The notes under the pieces are model-generated. The model did no database searches, was not told the DNA's origin, and saw nothing but the letters and a program-made list of their open reading frames with translations. From NCBI RefSeq assembly GCF_040954835.1, contig NC_090711.1:12333001-12397000 (forward strand): a stretch of DNA of 64,000 bases, written 5' to 3'. Source of the stretch: Lepisosteus oculatus (taxonomy: Eukaryota; Chordata; Actinopteri; Semionotiformes; Lepisosteidae). Below, in pieces: positions 50,986-60,829 of the stretch (the stretch's first letter is position 1; each line of letters starts with the position of its first letter). The translations under genes and the position numbers were made by a program.

Positions 50986-51116
50986 GCCAGACACGGCATT
51001 GCAGTTAGACTGTGACGTGCGCAAAAGAGAAACAGATTTTGCAAAACATCCCAGCTCGTCCGTGAACGGAGGGTGCAGACCAAAGCGAACACCGAATTAA
51101 GTGCATAAACCGAACT

Positions 51117-51132
51117 ATGAGGTTGCATTTAA
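51117..51132 (+). CDS. cd83: CD83-like copy 1, coding exon 1 (predicted)
   Basis: Sixteen coding bases (MRLHL plus one base) followed by the donor GTAAGT. Joined to exon 2 in phase 1 they give a hydrophobic leader. Chosen because the phase, the strong donor and the tiny size all mirror copy 2. Other ATGs upstream give the wrong phase, a stop or a poor donor. Confidence 0.55.
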
Positions 51133-53912
51133 GTAAGTAGATGTGAACGTGCTTATCGTGACATTATTTTGACACATGCACGAGTGTTGCCCCGTTTGTT
51201 TACGCCGCTGGTCTTTGCAGTGGGGGTGGGGTGTAGTCTGGGTGTAGAAACGAAACCAGTTTGAACCAGTATGAAAAGGGGTGCAAGTATAAATAACCTG
51301 GGAAAGGGGAGATTACAGTAAAGCACGCAGGAGCAGCAAGGATTTGAAATGCATCAACTTTCTGTGTGCTGCGAATGGTTTCAGCGATTGCAAACCGATT
51401 GCGTTGCCACATTTCAACGTAAACAACAGACTTCCTGAATTGAAACCGAAGTTTTTTTTTTTTCCATCGGTGACTGTTTTCCGTCTTTGCGCTACATGGT
51501 CCTGTCAGTTCATTTTTAAAGCCGATTATGTGGTTATTGTTGTGGGGAAAAGGAGACACATTGTCACGTAATAAGAATAAAGACTTTGATATTACAGTGT
51601 TTAATCAAGATTAGCTCACTTCCTCATGCAGTCTTCGGTTTATGGTGATCTGTTTACAACTGATTTAACTAAACTTACTGGCCACTTTTTGTAATCATAA
51701 TTACAACTACAATATTTACGTTTTTATATATCACCGATGTTTCAATTCCCATAAAGATCATACTGTCGGTGCGTTTCGTTTGGTAACTGGAATAACTGCC
51801 CAGTTATGTATCGGTGAACAGCAGGACTGAAACGAGAGGCAAATTAAAAATTGAATGCTGCGTCATCTGCTGGAAAGAATCGTTAGGGCCCGTGCCTTAA
51901 CTTTTAACGTGTTGTTAATTTTCACAAACATATCTGGGAATGTAATAAGTGTAACTCGTGGACATTTGGCAAAAATGCGATTAGCATCATTTTTTTAAAT
52001 TGCAAATCATGACCTACATCGTGTTAAAATATAGTTTTTCAATTGAATATTCCCACAGCGTCCTATCTGACATGGGTAGTTTACGTGTGTGCAGACCATG
52101 ATGGGTTAAGTCACTTACCATGCACTGCCCAGGTGGAGCCGGGAGTACCTTACAGAAAAGTGAGCTGGTACAAGGTATGGCATTTTTACACTTTCGGCTG
52201 AAAAGGATGAAAAACTAACACCGTTACACAATTGTCATCCCAAAGAATCCTGAAGTGTTTCACATATATAAGAGGGTTCCCCATTCATCTGTCACTGAAT
52301 AGCAGAACAGCCAGCAACTCCATTATATTGTAGATCTCTTAGAAACGTGGGAGGTCAGACTGTGCACACCCTGAGTGGAATATAACCAGATCCGGGAGTT
52401 AACATCCCCAGTGTCATAGGTTGATCGTCATCAATTGAGAAGTAAGGACCTTGGTTTAACATCCTCTTAGAAAAGTGTCCCTGGTCACCATATTGGGGTG
52501 TTAGTCTGGAAATGCTCCAGAATGAAGAGCGCCACCTACTGGTCTACCCGCAGTACTAGCAGTCAGGGGCTCTGGACTCTTAACTGGAAGGGTGTGGGTT
52601 CAAAGCTAGGGTGGGACATGGCTGTCGGACCATAAGCAAGATAGGTCTTACGAGTTACTGTGCACAGTTCGCTTTTATTGTGGTTTGAAATGATGATCCT
52701 TTTCGAACCCCGAAATCTACAAATAGCCTTGCAGTTCCCCTTTAAAAAAAGAGCGGGCTTGTTCTGTTCCTGTCCTGGGCACGTACAGGTCGAAGAAGAA
52801 GGGCTCGTCGGCTTGGTTTTGAAGAACCTGGAAACTGGGAGGTCGTACCTCTACGGCTCGGCCAACCACAGCTACGCGATTGGGGAAGACCTCGCGCTCC
52901 TCCTGCCCGTCTCGGCAGCGGGGGACTGTGGGAGCTATCGCTGCACGTTGTGGCCCCCCCTGGGCCACCAGATTCAAGATGGCCTCTCCACGTTCCATAC
53001 CGTGGGTGAGTTCAGGAGGGCTCAATTGCCCATTGTGGAAATGTTCAGGTTCAACAGCCCCACAATCGGAGACGCCAAGTTAGAGTATTGACAAAAAATA
53101 TATAGAAACAGGATAGTTCCTGGCATATCCTCATTAGACCGGATTCACCAGAGAAGGTGATGGTCCTATATATAACAACATTTCCTGGACACCTGGTGAT
53201 AAAACGGTTCTTCTGCATGGTCCCTTCTGGTAGCCAAACGTCATCACTCCAACCTGTTTTCTTAATATAATTGTCAGAATATCTATCCTCAATCCAACGT
53301 GGGGGAGATGGAGTCTACCCTGTCAAGCAATGGGTGCAAGGCAGGATACACCCCGGATGGGACACTAATCCATCCCAGGGCACACGCAGACACAGAAACG
53401 CGCACGCTCACATGAGAGCCAGTTTTCACAGGAACCAATTAAGGAAATCGGAGAACCTGGCGGAAACCCATGCAAGCATGGTAGGAGCATGCAGACTCCA
53501 CACAGATAGCACCTCAGGAATTGAACCCAGAGCCCCAGTGCTGCGAGACCGCAGTGCTAACCACTGAGCCACATTGCTGCTCAGTTGTCTGAATAGACCC
53601 ACTCATTTAAACACTACAGTGATACTACACAGATCCACAATTGGATACAATGTTGTAGAAAACTCGCCGTCATCGGCTCTCTTTCTGTATTTATGCTTTT
53701 TAGGCTGCCCCAAACCAAGGATAACCCCACAGAAGCCAGACAGAATAAGCCATTCCTCTGGGTGGGATCAGAGGGTCTTGACCATGATGGTGGGCGTCAC
53801 AGGAGCAGTATGCTTGTGCGTTTTTGTGATGGTGGCTGTAGTGGCTGCCAGCCTCTGGAGACGCACACAGGGACGTGCGTACAACAAACTGCAGGTGGAA
53901 ACGCTGGGCTGA
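51117..53912 (+). CDS. cd83: CD83-like Ig-domain membrane protein, copy 1
   Basis: Type I membrane protein of the CD83 family, known in mammals as a dendritic-cell and activated-lymphocyte marker that stabilises MHC II and CD86. The coding exons are 51117-51132, 52059-52174, 52789-53005 and 53704-53912. Their phases join, giving 185 residues (human 205). A signal peptide (about 1-17) spans exons 1-2. The V-type Ig domain is split by a phase-0 intron just after S-W-Y-K, as in CD83, with Cys27 and Cys96 as the canonical pair. Cys16 and Cys91 match the extra pair in human CD83, and Cys118 in V-G-C-P matches the stalk cysteine used for dimerisation. N70 (NHS) is a glycosylation site. The transmembrane segment is about 141-167, and a short tail ends VETLG. 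Exon 1 is the least certain part; the others are strong. A longer tail through splicing near 53895 cannot be excluded. Confidence 0.75.
52059..52174 (+). CDS. cd83: CD83-like copy 1, coding exon 2
   Basis: Acceptor TCCCACAG, donor AAG|GTATGG. It encodes the end of the leader and the first Ig strands: HLPCTAQVEPGVPY, then KVSWYK. This compares with human CD83 D-L-P-C-T-A-P-W-D-P-Q-V-P-Y and V-S-W-V-K (from memory). Confidence 0.85.
52470..52560 (-). mobile_element. 5S-SINE body fragment, reverse
   Basis: 'gcgccacctactggtc' is the reverse complement of the 'gaccagtaggtggcgc' block at 18985. It lies in the intron between Ig exons 2 and 3 of copy 1. Confidence 0.45.
52555..52665 (+). mobile_element. 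tRNA-headed SINE fragment (family C)
   Basis: 'gtcaggggctctggactctt' and 'gtgtgggttcaaagc' resemble A and B boxes and match 28745-28905. Confidence 0.45.
52789..53005 (+). CDS. cd83: CD83-like copy 1, coding exon 3
   Basis: The rest of the V domain (residues 45-116): GLVLKNLE, NHS glycosylation site, LALLLPVS, then G-D-C-G-S-Y-R-C-T-L, close to human SCNSGTYRCTL. It ends in phase 1 before GTGAGT. Confidence 0.88.
53290..53580 (-). repeat. Fish dispersed repeat (family B), reverse
   Basis: The reverse complement runs through 'gcagcaatgtggctcagtgg', 'atctgtgtggagtctgcatg' and 'gtgtatcctgccttgcacc'. It sits in the last intron of copy 1. Confidence 0.75.
53704..53912 (+). CDS. cd83: CD83-like copy 1, coding exon 4
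   Basis: Starts G-C-P-K-P (human G-C-P-A-Q), then a stalk, a hydrophobic segment of about 25 residues (VLTMMVGVTG to VAAS), the stop-transfer LWRR and the tail AYNKLQVETLG. Confidence 0.85.
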
Positions 53913-54400
53913 GAGTCCCAGAAACAGCAGACGCGTCAACCGTTCGGTTGACTAAAACGCAAGAACTCCTCGATGTTCAAGATGAGACTCTGGAGGTAAA
54001 TCGGGATAAACACCTTGATTCAAAATGTTTAGTACGCTTTTGGTTTCCTAAATGGAGTTGTAAAAGTGTTCCTCAAGATTGTGAGCTTCCTAAAGGTCTG
54101 TGTTGTAGTTTGCGCTCTTTGTCCCTCTTCAGTGAGTTTTCTTTCATGCATCAGTACAGTCTTTTTGGGTGTTGTATATTTATATGCTGGCAAATTAAAG
54201 CCTATTTTTTGAAAGGTCAGATTGTAAGTATAGCTTAAGGACACAATGCATACTGTCCTTACAATATGCATTATTCCCTTAAATTTTACTTGCAATTAAA
54301 GCTCTCAAAAAATAGCTTTTAATTTGTCATGCATTATTGTAAACTAATAGTTACTGCTGAATTGGTTTGATTCAATCATAAATAATAAATATTTGGACTT
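53913..54400 (+). other. cd83: CD83-like copy 1 3' UTR
   Basis: AT-rich 3' sequence with AATAAA at 54384-54389. Confidence 0.45.
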
Positions 54401-54593
54401 TTTTACTGAATTTTCTGAATTTGTATGACAAAAGGATGTGAATGCCATTTCAGTTTAAATGATTTTTGTTTCATACCAACATAATTTCACAGATTGTTTT
54501 GTTTTTGTTGTTATTCTCACTCTAGAACATTGCAATACTCATTCGGTGAGCAAACTCCAAACAGCCTTGAGTCATGTGAAGAAGCCTGAAACT

Positions 54594-54594
<1 letters not shown>

Positions 54595-54639
<45 letters not shown>

Positions 54640-54905
54640 ACTTACATCGCGCTTTTCTGGACACTCCACTCAAAGCGCTTTTCAGGTAATGGGGATCCCC
54701 TCCACCACCACCAGTGTGCAGCCCCAGGTTGATGATGCAACGGCAGCCAAAGTGCTCCAGTACTCTCCACACACCAGCTCTCAGTGGGGAGGAGAACAGA
54801 GGGATGAAGCCAGTTCATAGATGGGGATTATTAGGAGGCCATGATTGGTAAAGGCCCGGGGAGAAACGCCCTGGGGATTTTAATGAACACGGAAAGTCAG
54901 GACCT
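54595..54905 (-). mobile_element. 5S-SINE 3' half, reverse, with (AAT)n tail
   Basis: An (ATA)n microsatellite (54595-54638) is followed by 'ccactcaaagcgcttttcag', the reverse of the family tail, and body sequence up to about 54905. The 5S head is missing (5' truncation). Confidence 0.75.
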
Positions 54906-56208
54906 CGGCAGATTCCTTGAAAGGCTTCTCGGGCTGTGCGGTAGGTCCTCGTTGCGGGAACGAAAGAGTGAGGCGATAAAACGCCGGTAAAAATGGGACT
55001 ACTGCACCGAGGCGTCCAGTCGCTATGGACGTAATGGAAGTCGGGCATCCGTTATTCTACTTAAATTTTCACATGGGGGTTGCGTCTCAAATTTCAGCGA
55101 GGTGTGAATATTTCAAACATTCAACGTTTTAATCTGGGTATTGTATGTCGCGGTTGTTAATAATGGGTAGGAATGTTTTCACCAACGTTACTGATTAAAA
55201 CAGAACGTGGATATCTAGTTGCTTTTAAATGGATGAGTGTAGAATATCAAGCATTCTCTTTAAATGATTACAATGACCAAACTTCGGGAGGAGCTTGGGA
55301 AAGTGTAACTGCAATAACAGGCGCTGGAATTTAAAGTGATCAATTGACGAGGTTTTGCATATAGATGCTGAAAGTGTCAAGTTTCGTTTTTAACATAAGA
55401 CCATCAAATCGGTCCTAAATCTCGACGTTTAAGTTGGTAATTATTCTTTTATATTGCATTACTTTCAAAGTGACAGTAAGTAGATCTGTAGTCTCAATTT
55501 TAACCACACCCTAATTCAGTAGGTTGAGCAGGGCCAGTACATCATAAGCAGTGATTTTCACGTTCGGCTACTGGACGATCATTTATCAGTAAATCGGAGT
55601 TTCAGCGCCCGTGCTAGACGATGTAATGATGAAAATAATAACTTGGCTAAAGTTGTGTTCTCTACACATTCGACTCCTTCATGCTCGTCTTGTCTCTTTC
55701 ACTTTCGTTTACTAAATCTTACAGTTGCACCTTTGACAAAATACCATCAGATTTAAGAAAACATTAGGGTATCGAGGTCAGACGTAGAGATCGTTTTTGA
55801 AAATGGGTATTAGCTGCTTTTTCCACTTTCATAAGTTTAATTACATTAATATGCATCTTAAAATGTGTGGCGTGTTATTCTGTAACACGAAACCGAAGGG
55901 AATTTGAAGTTGCGAGATAATGGCTCAGACCTTATTTCCCGGAAATGGTTGAAAACGTTGTCACCCGGAACTGTGGAATTTAAAAATATATTTAAAACCT
56001 GTAAATTATCATGTTTGTAGAACTCAACGCAACAGTCTTAAACATACACGTTAAGGATGTATAAGTAAAATGGACAAAAATTAAACCGTAGGCGGTAGGA
56101 GTAAGCTCCTATGTGATTATGCAAAGTTTTGCGGTCGGGTTCTGTTCCGGGTCCTGTTCACCGGCTTGTGTCCGAGGTCCGGTCCATAAGGAGTCTGCCC
56201 CAGCCGCA
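54906..56208 (+). other. Spacer and upstream region of CD83-like copy 2
   Basis: No coding content seen. A STAT-type TTCCCGGAA lies at 55936-55944, about 265 bases before the copy 2 start codon. The last 100 bases are GC-richer, consistent with a 5' UTR. Confidence 0.4.
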
Positions 56209-56218
56209 ATGAAACCCG
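56209..56218 (+). CDS. CD83-like copy 2, coding exon 1
   Basis: Ten coding bases (ATG AAA CCC G) before GTGAGA. Joining to exon 2 in phase 1 gives a textbook signal peptide, which supports the call despite its size. Confidence 0.7.
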
Positions 56219-59200
56219 GTGAGACATTTCTGTTACTGGCGTGAGCGACAAGACCGGCTTGCGAAATCGTGTGCTGTTCACCTAACTTGTATGTCAGAAT
56301 TGGGAGGAAATGGAAAATGACACCTTAAAATGCTTACGTCAAAAACAACACATTGAAATGCATATATATAAAAAAGAAGAGTTTCAAATGGAAGCACTTT
56401 AATAGAAGTAGTTTTTCCACTTATTTATTTGCTTTTGAGACGAAGGCAGGGACAGCGGACCAAATAAGCTTTTAACACAGACAGCGCAAAGCGAAAGTAA
56501 AATTATTCAAGGAGCTACAGTAGCACTCAACCCTATCTGCTGGCGAGAAACAAAAATGTAGCTTGAAATGTCTGTAGTCGCGCCTCCAGAACCAATTATT
56601 AAATTATATTCTTTTGTTTTTGTTATTAGAATTTGGGGATGGTATTTCAGTCGTAATCGTTCAGTTGAACTGTTACAGGTTTGACATCCCGTGTTTATTT
56701 ACTGTTAGAAAATTAGGGTAGTGGTTGCTTCCAGTTGATGAAGAATTTTTATGATTGTAAAATACATTAAATAATAAACAAAGACTACACAGAAGTTGCT
56801 CCTCTAAAGTACAAGTGAGGTTTTTTATATGCCGTATTAAAAGCTTTGCCATTCCTTGAGAGAAAAGCCCTGCGCAATATTACTAATAATACTGCAGGAG
56901 ATTAATCGATGTATTTATAAAGTTAACAGTCGTGTTACAACAGCAGTTGAGAACTGCACCGTGGAACAATACAATTTAGTAGTGTCCCAAATGGAGGGAT
57001 ATTTATTTCCATCAATATCCACCAGAGGGCGATAAATGTTTTTACTGGGTGTGTCCTCTGGCTGTTCATGAGTCTTCTGTTCTTATATTTATCTGTCCAT
57101 CCGTTTTCTAACCCCTTGTTCTGATTCAGGGCCGTGGGGCAGGCGGAGCCTATCCCAGCAGGCAACAGGTGCAAGGCAGGGGTACATTCTAGATGGGACG
57201 CCAGTGCGTTGCAAGGCACACACAGACACACTCACACCAGGAAAAAACATAAACCCTAAGGATTGAATCCGGGGCCCCACCACTGCAAGGCAGCAATGGT
57301 AACCACCCCACCACACAGAAACAAAACCAAAAGAAAACTCTGGTCTAGAATATCTGCTTATCTGGATGGCTGAGCCGCAGGCAGGTTTGCTGGGTGTGGT
57401 AGTGTTAAGAGGGAAAGCTGAGAATATCATTTATTCATTTGAATATTTCTCCTTGTAGTCCTGTGCACGCTGAGCCACCTGATCGTCTGCTGGAATATAG
57501 TCGTCGTCGCCCTAGGACTGCACTGTCCGCAGAGAGGGAGACTGCTCTGCACAGCTCGGCCTCAGAAAGGAGTGCACTATCGCAGGGTTAGCTGGTACAG
57601 GGTAGGTACTTCACTTCGAAGGTCCTGGGTTCTCTCCCTTTCTACCCACCCAGGCTGACAGAAAATCTTTGGAAGAGATACATCATGTGAAATGAAGAGG
57701 TTCCTCATCTTCAATGGGAAATGTATTAGAATTTAAGCTTGAAGTGTACTAGTGATGTATCAGCTTGGTTAGTGGAGGGTTAAAGGAAATGGAAGAGGTA
57801 TCTATGTAAATATTTCTCAGTTAGGTGACAGGAAGCACTAAGGACGTTTGTGAGAGGAGGCTGACCCGGCATCCGTGACAGAGCAGACAGTTAGACAGTC
57901 TTGTGCAGATTCAGTTTTATTGAGCTCAGTTAGCACAGCAGCATGCTGGGTCTGCCCCACAGAACAGACAAACTGCAAGGGTTTCCCAGCTCTGAGAGAC
58001 AAAACGTACTACCGTACTTCACACTTTAACGTGACAGGAGTTGACTTAATTTTCCTCCTTTAACACTTGCAGCAGGGCGTTTGTTGTTGTAGCCGTTTGC
58101 TGTATTTTGAGATGACCCAAGTTAACAGATCTCGGCAATCATTCGAATGCCTTCTACAGTATGGTTCAGTACTAATATTGTAGTGCTGGAGATATGCGGT
58201 ATAGATATAGGAGTTAAAACTACATATATCTTACTTGTGGGTTGTAGGTCTACCAGAGTGGAAAACTGGGTAGAATCTGTGAATTACTGCTTTGGTTGCA
58301 GATGGATTCTGATAGATAGGAGTTTGTGGCAGCTTCACAGTGATTGTTTCTGGGCTGCGAGCCTGTTCAGAGATCACTAGGCTGTTTTCTGTAAATGGGG
58401 GTGAGCTGTTGGTCCTGGAAACTTTGCTAGCAGGTCTTGTCCCCGTGGGTTGCTTTGTGAGTCATAGTTTGCTAAATTAATTGTTTGCAGAAACGTTGTC
58501 GATGCAGAAGAGCATTCATTCAATCCTTGTGTTCTGCACTTCCTATTCTACCCTTTCATGTTACACTATCTAAAAGCATTGGAGGCCAACCATCATATCA
58601 CAAACGTCATACAGTACTCATCAAGCAATACTCAGAGGGGCCAAATGACTTTTTGTCCTCTCTTATTACAATATAGAAGATGAAATACATATTTGCTATG
58701 AGTATAAAAGAGTTTCACAAATGCAAAGAGGCCAAGGTTCTCATCAGAAGCTCACCAGAATTAGGAAAGACTCCCTGTAATTAAAGAGAGCATTGAGTAA
58801 CTGTACAGGCATAAAATAACCTACAAATGAGAGGAGGCCATCTGGTTAGTCCAACAGGTATGGCTGAACCTTTTGTGGTCTTCAACATCACAGCTGGACA
58901 GCTAGAACCAGACTTTCACAACCCTAAACACAATTCATTCTGCTCCCAGTTCTGAATGCATTTCCTCAGCCTTTCCACTTGTTGTCATTAGTTTGTGTTT
59001 CCCTGCTGTTTAAGCAGACATCCAGTGGTTTGAGTGTGTCAGATCCCTTAAGGATTTTGATCACCAATATTACAGAGCAGTAAAAGCACACACAATATTC
59101 CAAATGAGGTCTTGTTAGTGCGGTGCACCAATTTTAACACAGGATCCTTTCTTTTAAATTCGATTGATTTAAGTATCCTAAGATTGTATTTGCCTTTTTA

Positions 59201-60786
59201 TTGCTTCTCTAGGGATGGAAATGTCTGCCAAAACATTTATGTCTATCTGTTAGGTAGTTTTTTTCCAGATCTGTGTTTCCCCTTTTGTATCTACAGTTTG
59301 TTTTTGCTACTTACATGTGTTAACCTTGAACTTTCCTGTATAAAATGTCATCTGCCTGCTGTTTTTCTAGTTTTGGATATTGTGAAAGTCTTTTTGAATC
59401 TGCTTTGCAGCTTTTGCAGTGTTTTCTAATCATCTTCTTATTTTGCTGCCACGTGCAATCTTGAGTGAGTTTACCGACCAGAATCTGTAGTATTCAAATA
59501 ATTTAGGAAGAACAGGCAGCCAAATACAGATCCCTGTGGTACTTCACTGTTTACTCCATTCGGAGCATTCACTCCTTCTCCATTTCCAGAGACATGCATT
59601 ACTTTCAATGCTTATCTTTTATAAGGACCTCAATCAAAGTCTTCTGAATATCTAAATAAAATCTGACATGCCTTGCATCCTTAACTGCTGTTGCCTTTTA
59701 AAAACAATCTGATGTTAAAGTTAAACAAGACTTCTTTAAATCCATGTTGTCTGTCCCTTAAACTACAGATGATGCTCTCAGTTTTATCCGAATGATCATT
59801 TCTGTAACCTTACACGAGTCAAAACAGGACTTGTTGCTCTTGATGACTTGGTTCATTTGTTTTTCTTTTCCTCGTGTTCTCCCAGGTATTGGGTGAAAAC
59901 CAGTTGTCGGGTTTGGTCTTGAAAGACCTCCTCAGCAACTGGACAAGACCCTACATCCATGTAAACCGATCCTATGAGATTGATGCCGATTCCTCACTTG
60001 TCGTACCGCTGCCTAGAGCAGAGGATGAGGGTCTGTACCGCTGTGTGCTCTGGGCACCAGTGGGAGAGCAGATTCAGACAGGAGATGCGCTTGTATCTGT
60101 GCATGGTGAGTATTACACGCTGTGTAAATGAGGTTTTCCTTTACAATACTCTCCCAACCTGGAAATGCTTATTATTGATCAGTTCTGCTAAATGCTCTAA
60201 CCCCTGGACAACACAGGGAGATTGAGGTTACCTGAATGCATTCATTTGACACTCCACCCTGAAAGCACTATTCACCTCTTAATATGTTGCTGGCTCCATG
60301 GTATTAGGACCAAATTCAGGAGAAATTAGTTATTAAAAAGAACAAACCATTAGAGTATTGTGGTTGATTTTCAGTTTTTGACCATTTCCTCATTGTTAAA
60401 CCATAATATTTATAAAAGGCCATAATCTCTTACGTTTCCTCATTATTATACTATAAGATTTATTAAGGGCCACATCCAGGAAGGTGTTAAACAGCTCCCT
60501 ATAGTCAGGAGTCGCGCAAGCTATTGGACTCATAGTTTATTAAACAGCACACTGGGAGGCTTACGGAACATAAGTGACTTGCTGGAAGCTAGTGATGTTT
60601 TTTTTCTTCTCTGTCACAGGCTGTACTCTGCACCAGTCTCCTGCAGTGGACATCCAGCGACGAGCAGCACTGAAGTTGCCGGACTCTGCTGATGCGGTTT
60701 CATGGTTGCTGCTGTTAGGTCTTCTAATTGCCATAACATTAGCGGTGAGAAGGAGAGAAAAAACGGATTCTCGCATAAAGTGTTAG
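56209..60786 (+). CDS. CD83-like Ig-domain membrane protein, copy 2
   Basis: A second CD83-family gene in tandem with the first. The coding exons are 56209-56218, 57459-57601, 59886-60105 and 60620-60786. They have the same four-exon plan and phases (1, 0, 1) as copy 1 and give 179 residues. The leader MKPVLCTLSHLIVCWNIVVV comes first. The V-type Ig domain is split after V-S-W-Y-R, with Cys34 and Cys104 as the canonical pair and a standard E-D-E-G-L-Y-R-C motif. Cys26 lacks the partner found in copy 1 and human. Cys126 (V-H-G-C) is the stalk cysteine. N69 (NWT) and N78 (NRS) are glycosylation sites. The transmembrane segment is about 150-167, and a 12-residue basic tail follows. Frames and splice sites are intact, so it looks functional, not a pseudogene. 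Confidence 0.75.
57090..57310 (-). repeat. Fish dispersed repeat (family B), reverse
   Basis: The reverse complement contains 'gcgcactggcgtcccatc'-like and 'cctgttgcctgctgggatag' segments of the family. It sits in intron 1 of copy 2. Confidence 0.65.
57459..57601 (+). CDS. CD83-like copy 2, coding exon 2
   Basis: Acceptor CCTTGTAG, donor AGG|GTAGGT. It encodes most of the signal peptide, then C-P-Q-R-G-R-L-L-C-T-A and V-H-Y-R-R-V-S-W-Y-R. Confidence 0.85.
58815..59865 (-). mobile_element. LINE reverse-transcriptase relic in copy 2 intron 2
   Basis: On the minus strand near 59500-59565 the sequence reads S-E-V-P-Q-G-S-V-F-G, matching the LINE block SGVPQGSVLG. Near 59640-59670 it reads F-Y-L-D-I-Q-K-T-L, matching LYLDFQKAFD. 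The rest is degraded. It lies just upstream of exon 3. Confidence 0.65.
59886..60105 (+). CDS. CD83-like copy 2, coding exon 3
   Basis: Residues 52-124: GLVLKDL, two N-glycosylation sites, SLVVPLPRAEDEGLYRCVLW. Colinear with exon 3 of copy 1 (VGLVLKNLE; LLLPVSA; YRCTLW). Confidence 0.88.
60620..60786 (+). CDS. CD83-like copy 2, coding exon 4
   Basis: Starts G-C-T-L-H, then a short stalk, the transmembrane run AVSWLLLLGLLIAITLAV, the stop-transfer RRRE and the stop after SRIKC. An ATTAAA at 60819-60824 may serve as polyA signal. Confidence 0.82.
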
Positions 60787-60829
60787 AATTATAAATGCGT
60801 CAGTCCTGTGGGGTTAAAATTAAAATTGA

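Larger units (their letters stand above)
47461..51116. other. Spacer between csnk2a1 and the first CD83-like gene
   Basis: No intact gene. It holds a kappaB-type palindrome at 47764-47775, a reverse SINE at 47950-48195, an inverted repeat at 49261-49310, an exon-like segment at 49670-49727, a SINE tail with a second kappaB-type site at 50522-50595, and a retroelement leader-like GC-rich block at 50612-50985. Confidence 0.5.
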
